NCBI RefSeq assembly: GCF_010729105.1
Contig: NZ_AP022573.1
Location: 4,154,001 to 4,218,000, forward strand
Length of the DNA stretch: 64,000 bases
Source: Mycobacterium saskatchewanense
GTDB taxonomy: Bacteria > Actinomycetota > Actinomycetes > Mycobacteriales > Mycobacteriaceae
Direction of reading: 5' to 3'
Made by a program: the position numbers and the translations under genes. Positions within the stretch are counted from its first letter, which is position 1, and the number at the start of each line of letters is the position of its first letter. The notes under the pieces are model-generated. The model was not told the origin of the DNA. It did not search any database and saw nothing but the letters and a program-made list of their open reading frames with translations. Shown piece after piece: positions 63,346-64,000 of this stretch.

Positions 63346-64000
63346 CACCGTCGGCCCACGGGATCGTATGGTCCAGGTCGCAGTGGGCCGCCGGGCGGTC
63401 ACAGCCCGGCGCCCGGCAGGTCAGGTCCCGGCACCGCACGAAATCGGCCAGGGCCGTCGACGGCACGTAGCCCGTCTCGGGTGGGGCGCCGGCGGGGTGA
63501 GCCAGCGGCACCAGCGTGGCCGACCGGGCAAGCTCCCGGAGCAGTTCGGGGGCGATCAGCGTGTCGACACCCCCCTCGGAGGCGGGGGCGTCGCCGCCAT
63601 CGAGGGTGGTCTGCTCGGCGATCACATGAATCACCACCGGCGCGGCGGGCCGGCGCGCGCCGGCCGCACAGTCATCGCGCCCGCAGCGACACCCCAACCG
63701 ATCCGCCCCGGCGGCCAACACCCCCAACGCATCCGCGCGCCGCTGAGCGTGGCTGCGTGGGTCCCGCTCGCAGACCGTGGCCGCCACCGCGTCCAGCCGG
63801 CTGTCCAGCGCGTGGGCGTCCGGGCTGACCAGGCTGCCGTGAATCTCAGACATCCCGCCTTCCAGGTCGCAGATCGACACCTCCCGCTCGTTCCGCGACT
63901 CGTGGCGGCGGCGCACCGCATCCGCGTCGGCCTTGCCCACGATCCTGTCGACCTGCCCAGCCAGCCGGCCCCGCGTCATCGACGGCCACCGCGGCACGGC
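63329..64000 (-). pseudogene. 5' fragment of the 13E12-repeat (DUF222/HNH) gene, start outside window
   Basis: The minus frame is open to the window edge. It encodes the DUF222 region (GRLAGQVDRIVGKADADAV; ERDPRSHAQRRADALGVLAA) and the beginning of the HNH nuclease (FVRCRDLTCRAPGCDRPAAH; CDLDHTIPWADGGATHAS). It then enters the element and stops after KVRCC at 63311. The missing end is at 5173-5472. 13E12 proteins are repeated in mycobacterial genomes; their role is unclear. Confidence 0.9.

Noticed and set aside
1-64000. tRNA genes as integration sites or elsewhere
   Set aside because: I saw no cloverleaf-like sequence at either junction or in the gaps; the integration target is the 13E12 gene.

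Overview
This is a high-GC mycobacterial chromosome segment, probably from a slow-growing non-tuberculous Mycobacterium. The evidence is a UdgA that matches M. tuberculosis Rv0322 almost residue for residue as I recall it, DUF7159 proteins, MmpS/MmpL transporters, a 13E12-repeat gene, an R2lox (Rv0233-type) oxidase and CYP153/CYP136-type P450s. Species cannot be fixed from the sequence alone.

Layout. 1-5166 is chromosomal backbone: three tandem DUF7159 membrane proteins and udgA. At 5173-5472 lies the 3' end of a 13E12 (DUF222/HNH) gene on the minus strand. Its 5' part is at the far right, 63329-64000. Everything between (about 57.86 kb, 5473-63328) looks like a single integrated element. Joining the two outer fragments at a shared AA (minus strand) restores an uninterrupted reading frame through the HNH motif, with the crossover in the Asn codon. 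The right end carries the mobility module of an actinomycete integrative and conjugative element: creatininase-like protein and XRE regulator (minus), SCO3933-type regulator, FtsK/TraSA-type translocase and RepSA-type initiator (plus), a small ORF, a 22-bp-stem hairpin, and a phiRv1-like large serine integrase next to attR.

Cargo. From the left: an mmpS-mmpL pair with a divergent HTH regulator; an AraC-controlled CYP153 alkane hydroxylase operon (ferredoxin, P450, ferredoxin reductase); hotdog thioesterases, TetR regulators and an alpha/beta hydrolase, several of them broken; a long minus-strand lipid-modification run (LCAD-type acyl-CoA dehydrogenase, TetR, R2lox, SCP2, FadD, NDMA-type alcohol dehydrogenase, BtrH-like protein, transglutaminase-like protein); a CYP136-like P450; and a TetR/MmpL pair with a perfect operator-like palindrome. 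Together these suggest oxidation, activation and export of alkanes or other long-chain lipids.

Mobile DNA. The island contains IS3, ISAs1, IS256 (three copies of two types), IS110 (two types), IS481, IS5, ISL3 remnants and a truncated RIT-like tandem tyrosine recombinase pair. A 1495-bp IS110 element sits at exactly the same codon in all three IS256 transposase genes. Its long non-coding 5' end is a candidate bridge RNA locus. Many genes carry single-base frameshifts, several at homopolymers. These could be real decay or sequencing error and should be checked against reads before being believed.
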